Shown piece by piece: positions 6,540 through 8,918 of a stretch of DNA of 8,918 nt. Under the pieces are notes generated by a model, which was given only the letters and a program-made list of their open reading frames with translations, had not been told where the DNA came from and did no database searches. How positions within the stretch are numbered: position 1 is the first letter of the stretch; each line of letters begins with the position of its first letter. Where the stretch lies: NCBI GenBank assembly GCA_036522275.1, contig DATDGC010000039.1, forward strand, positions 1-8,918, written 5' to 3'. A program made the position numbers and the translations under genes. This stretch comes from JAHFRG01 sp036522275 (lineage in GTDB: Bacteria > Pseudomonadota > Gammaproteobacteria > Burkholderiales > JAHFRG01).

Positions 6540-7136
6540 TCACTCAGGACACGCCGTGCCGCCCGCGACCCAAACCTTCATTTGATCCACAAACTCCTTG
6601 TGAGGCACCGGAACGGGCTCGCGGCCTTTGCCCGGATTCCAACCCCAAAGCACGAGCAGGTCTTTGTCCATATGAGAAATGAGTGCCTGAGGAGTCCGAT
6701 TGCCATTAAGCTGCGGGTTTTTGAGCATCCGGCACAGTTGACCGGTAGACAATTCCTGCCAAAGCATCGAGATTGGTGCGAGTTGCCAGTGCGGCGCACC
6801 GGGCGTTCCTGACGTTGGATTGTTGCCGATAGCATTATGACAATTGGCGCAACGCATGGCACTCACGCCACGGTTGTCCGGCCCGCGAACCACAAGCGGC
6901 ACATGAATTCTCTGCATATCGCCCTGCAAAGGAACATTTGCTTGATGGCAGTTGATGCAACGGGGGTGCTGAAGGACCGTGGAAATTTTTTGCCACGCAT
7001 CTAAGCTTTCGGCTTGGCCGAATGCTGGCGTCTGCTCACGGTCCATGCCTATTGCCCAAGGCAAGACGGTGATCGCCGCCAGCAGACTGATGACAATGAT
7101 GGCGGTCTTTCGAACAGGATGTTGTTTATTCAGCAT
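6540..7136 (-). CDS. Diheme c-type cytochrome, putative isoquinoline 1-oxidoreductase electron acceptor
   Basis: The 198-residue protein starts with a basic stretch and a hydrophobic segment (about 12-29), a signal peptide or membrane anchor. Two heme c attachment motifs follow: CINCH (60-64) within HPRCINCH, and CANCH (96-100) within MRCANCHN. Further cysteines at 135 and 196 could form a disulfide in the periplasm. It is the first gene of the operon, and its periplasmic location fits the Tat-exported hydroxylase, so it is the likely electron acceptor from the [2Fe-2S] clusters, in place of an FAD subunit. Similar small two-heme proteins beside iorAB-type genes are often annotated as an isoquinoline 1-oxidoreductase subunit. 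The ATG at 7136 has only a weak TAGG-like ribosome site. The heme count is read directly; the partnership is inferred from position. Confidence 0.88.
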   Translation of the reverse strand: MLNKQHPVRKTAIIVISLLAAITVLPWAIGMDREQTPAFGQAESLDAWQKISTVLQHPRCINCHQANVPLQGDMQRIHVPLVVRGPDNRGVSAMRCANCHNAIGNNPTSGTPGAPHWQLAPISMLWQELSTGQLCRMLKNPQLNGNRTPQALISHMDKDLLVLWGWNPGKGREPVPVPHKEFVDQMKVWVAGGTACPE

Positions 7137-7193
7137 TCGCGCCTACCGAGGGCTTCTCGAGCGCAGATTGACACCTTGGTTGCTTAGGATACT

Positions 7194-7221
7194 AGTCTAC
7201 TATTCTGATGCGTTTTTTCAA
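7194..7221 (-). promoter_or_regulatory. Weak candidate sigma-70 promoter for the hydroxylase operon
   Basis: On the minus strand TTGAAA (7221-7216) and TAGACT (7199-7194) are separated by 16 bases and lie about 58 bases before the cytochrome start. The -35 box is good and the -10 box matches 4 of 6. It sits between the right repeat copy and the operon, so the operon could have its own promoter. No operator was recognised. Confidence 0.3.
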
Positions 7222-7233
7222 AGCGACTTCTTA

Positions 7234-7331
7234 AAGGGTTGGGGGTCGGATTTTTCTGCGGAATGCTAAATGTCGGGAGTAAAATTTTAATCGCTTCAAA
7301 AATAATTTGTTCTGATGCCTAGTGTTCGTGA
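7234..7331. repeat. Imperfect direct repeat, right copy
   Basis: This is the second copy of the repeat at 2115-2210, in the same orientation. The shared core 7251-7310 includes TTTTTCTGCGGAA and CTTCAAAAATAATTTGT. Similarity resumes after a 2-base indel at 7318-7331 (10 of 14), which covers the metE stop codon (7321-7319) and its last three codons. The distance between cores is 5120 bases, and the five-gene hydroxylase operon is exactly what lies between. The end complementarity seen in the left copy is weaker here. Confidence 0.85.
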
Positions 7332-8918
7332 ACTTGTTTACGCAAATGCCTGGCGACAGATACCATATTTTGGAGCGCAACCCGTGTTTCCGGCCATTGA
7401 CGTGTTTTCAATCCACAATCCGGATTAACCCATAAATTTCTGGCAGGCACCACGGTAAGGGCCTTGTTCAGCAAAGTTGTCATTTCATCTTCCGTGGGCA
7501 CCCTGGGCGAATGAATGTCATAGACACCCGGTCCGATCTCGTTGGGATATTTGAAGTCCACAAATGCATCCAAAAGCTCCATTTGCGATCGCGATGTTTC
7601 AATCGTGATGACATCGGCGTCCATGTCGGCAATACTCTTGATAATATCGTTGAACTCCGAATAACACATATGCGTATGAATCTGCGTTTCATCGGAGACA
7701 GAGGATGAGGCCACTCTGAACGCCTTAACAGCCCATCTGAGATAGTCTTCCCTGTCGGCTTGGCGCAGAGGCAATCCCTCCCTGATAGCCGGTTCGTCAA
7801 TCTGAATGATCCGAATACCGGCATTTTCGAGATCGCTCACTTCGTCTCGTATCGCCAGAGCGATCTGCATGGCAGTGGTCTCGCGTGGCTGGTCGTTCCT
7901 CACAAATGACCACTGCAAGATGGTGACCGGCCCCGTCAGCATTCCTTTGACGATCTTGTCGGTCAAGGATTGGGCGTACCGGGTCCATTTCATCGTCATG
8001 GGTTCTTTGCGCCCCACGTCTCCGAAGATGATGGGGGGTTTCACGCATCGAGACCCATAGCTTTGTACCCAGCCGTTTTGAGTGAACGCAAAACCTTCCA
8101 GCAACTCGCCGAAGTATTCGACCATGTCATTGCGTTCGAACTCACCATGGACAAGCACGTCAACGCCGATACTCTCCTGCCAGCGTATGGCCTTTTCGAT
8201 TTCCGACTTGATCTGCGTTTCATACTGCGCCTGGCTCAGCTCTGCTTTTCTGAATTTTGCCCTTAGCTTCCGCACCTCATTGGTTTGCGGGAATGAGCCG
8301 ATGGTAGTGGTAGGAAACAGCGGGAGCTTCAATGCGGCGTGCTGCTTTTTCTGACGCACGGCAAACGGATTGTGCCGGCGGATATCCGACTCGCGCAAGG
8401 CGGCGACGCGATCCTTGACATGAGGCTTGTGAATCAGCCGCGACTGCTTGCGGTTTTCAATATCCGTGATATTTTCCATTAATCTTTTAGCATATTGCTG
8501 GTGTGTTTCAGCCTTGGAAAGCGCAGCTAATATGACCGTTTCATCCAGCTTTTGCCTGGCGAATGCCATCCAGCGCTTCGACTCCGCAGGAAGAGACGCC
8601 TCGTTTGTCTCGTACTCAAGATCACAGGGAATGTGCATAAGCGAGCAGGACGGCGCGATCATTATCCGCTCGTTGCCTATCTTCTCGATGGTCTTGCTGA
8701 TAAACGCCAAAGAATTTTCAAAATCGTTCTTCCATATATTGCGCCCGTCCACTAACCCAAGGGACAGCACCAGGCTCTCCGGGGCATCGGCCAACACACT
8801 GTCCAATTGATTGGGCGCCCGCACCAAATCAAGATGCAGCGCATGAACAGGCAAATTGACGGCAAGTTCGGTGTTTCTCCGCAATCCTTCGAAGTAAGAG
8901 GCGAGAATGACTTTAAGC
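7319..8918 (-). CDS. metE: Cobalamin-independent methionine synthase, 5' end outside window
   Basis: The frame is open to the right edge of the window and stops at TAG 7321-7319. About 532 C-terminal residues are seen; a full MetE is about 750, so roughly 225 N-terminal residues are missing. The enzyme transfers the methyl group of 5-methyltetrahydropteroyl-triglutamate to homocysteine, the last step of methionine synthesis, in the cytoplasm. Blocks seen include LPLFPTTTIGSFPQT, the catalytic-domain entry, HGEFERNDMVEYF, IIQIDEPA, HTHMCYSEFND, ADVITIETSRS, GPGVYDIHSP and LWVNPDCGLKTR. The zinc ligands correspond to H641, C643, E665 and C726 of E. coli MetE and keep the same spacing (H codon at 7672-7670). 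TTG at 8884 is not the real start, since MetE-like sequence (KVILASYFEG) continues upstream of it. Upstream control such as a MetR site or cobalamin riboswitch would lie outside the window. Confidence 0.96.
   Translation of the reverse strand, partial: LKVILASYFEGLRRNTELAVNLPVHALHLDLVRAPNQLDSVLADAPESLVLSLGLVDGRNIWKNDFENSLAFISKTIEKIGNERIMIAPSCSLMHIPCDLEYETNEASLPAESKRWMAFARQKLDETVILAALSKAETHQQYAKRLMENITDIENRKQSRLIHKPHVKDRVAALRESDIRRHNPFAVRQKKQHAALKLPLFPTTTIGSFPQTNEVRKLRAKFRKAELSQAQYETQIKSEIEKAIRWQESIGVDVLVHGEFERNDMVEYFGELLEGFAFTQNGWVQSYGSRCVKPPIIFGDVGRKEPMTMKWTRYAQSLTDKIVKGMLTGPVTILQWSFVRNDQPRETTAMQIALAIRDEVSDLENAGIRIIQIDEPAIREGLPLRQADREDYLRWAVKAFRVASSSVSDETQIHTHMCYSEFNDIIKSIADMDADVITIETSRSQMELLDAFVDFKYPNEIGPGVYDIHSPRVPTEDEMTTLLNKALTVVPARNLWVNPDCGLKTRQWPETRVALQNMVSVARHLRKQVHEH

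Noticed and set aside
6979..7269. A 96-codon plus-strand open frame ending inside the right repeat
   Set aside because: It starts opposite the cytochrome signal-peptide region, has no ribosome site, and the frame is not preserved in the left repeat copy, so the repeat is not a shared protein end.

Overview
The window looks like a chromosomal segment of a Gram-negative proteobacterium, probably a betaproteobacterium (a Nitrosospira-like soil or sediment organism is my guess, not shown by the sequence). The reasons are a mid-range GC content, a Tat-exported molybdenum hydroxylase with a cytochrome c partner, and a proteobacterial-type cobalamin-independent methionine synthase. No tRNA, rRNA, CRISPR array or intact transposase gene was seen.

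Left third, plus strand (1-2070): the 3' end of a phosphoesterase/phospholipase C-type gene; then, 18 bases on, a cysteine-rich protein with an HExxE motif that resembles the plant EXORDIUM/PHI-1 family; then, after a 198-base gap, a free-standing GH25 lysozyme-like gene. All three look like hydrolase or surface-acting proteins, but only the first two are close enough to be an operon.

Middle (7136 down to 2236, minus strand): a compact five-gene operon in the order diheme c-type cytochrome, [2Fe-2S] subunit, Tat-signal molybdopterin subunit, XdhC-type maturation factor, MocA-type cytidylyltransferase. Together they form a nearly self-contained periplasmic molybdenum hydroxylase of the isoquinoline 1-oxidoreductase (IorAB) type. 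MocA would make the cytosine dinucleotide form of the cofactor. XdhC would protect and insert it. The folded catalytic pair would leave by the Tat route, and electrons would pass from the molybdenum centre through two [2Fe-2S] clusters to the cytochrome. No FAD subunit is present. The substrate cannot be read from the sequence.

Right (7319 to the window end, minus strand): the C-terminal two thirds of metE, with its zinc ligands intact; its 5' end lies outside the window.

The most notable non-genic feature is a pair of imperfect direct repeats of about 97 bases (2115-2210 and 7234-7331). They bracket the whole molybdenum hydroxylase operon, and the right copy runs over the metE stop codon. 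This suggests a small dispersed element, and possibly that the operon is an inserted module.
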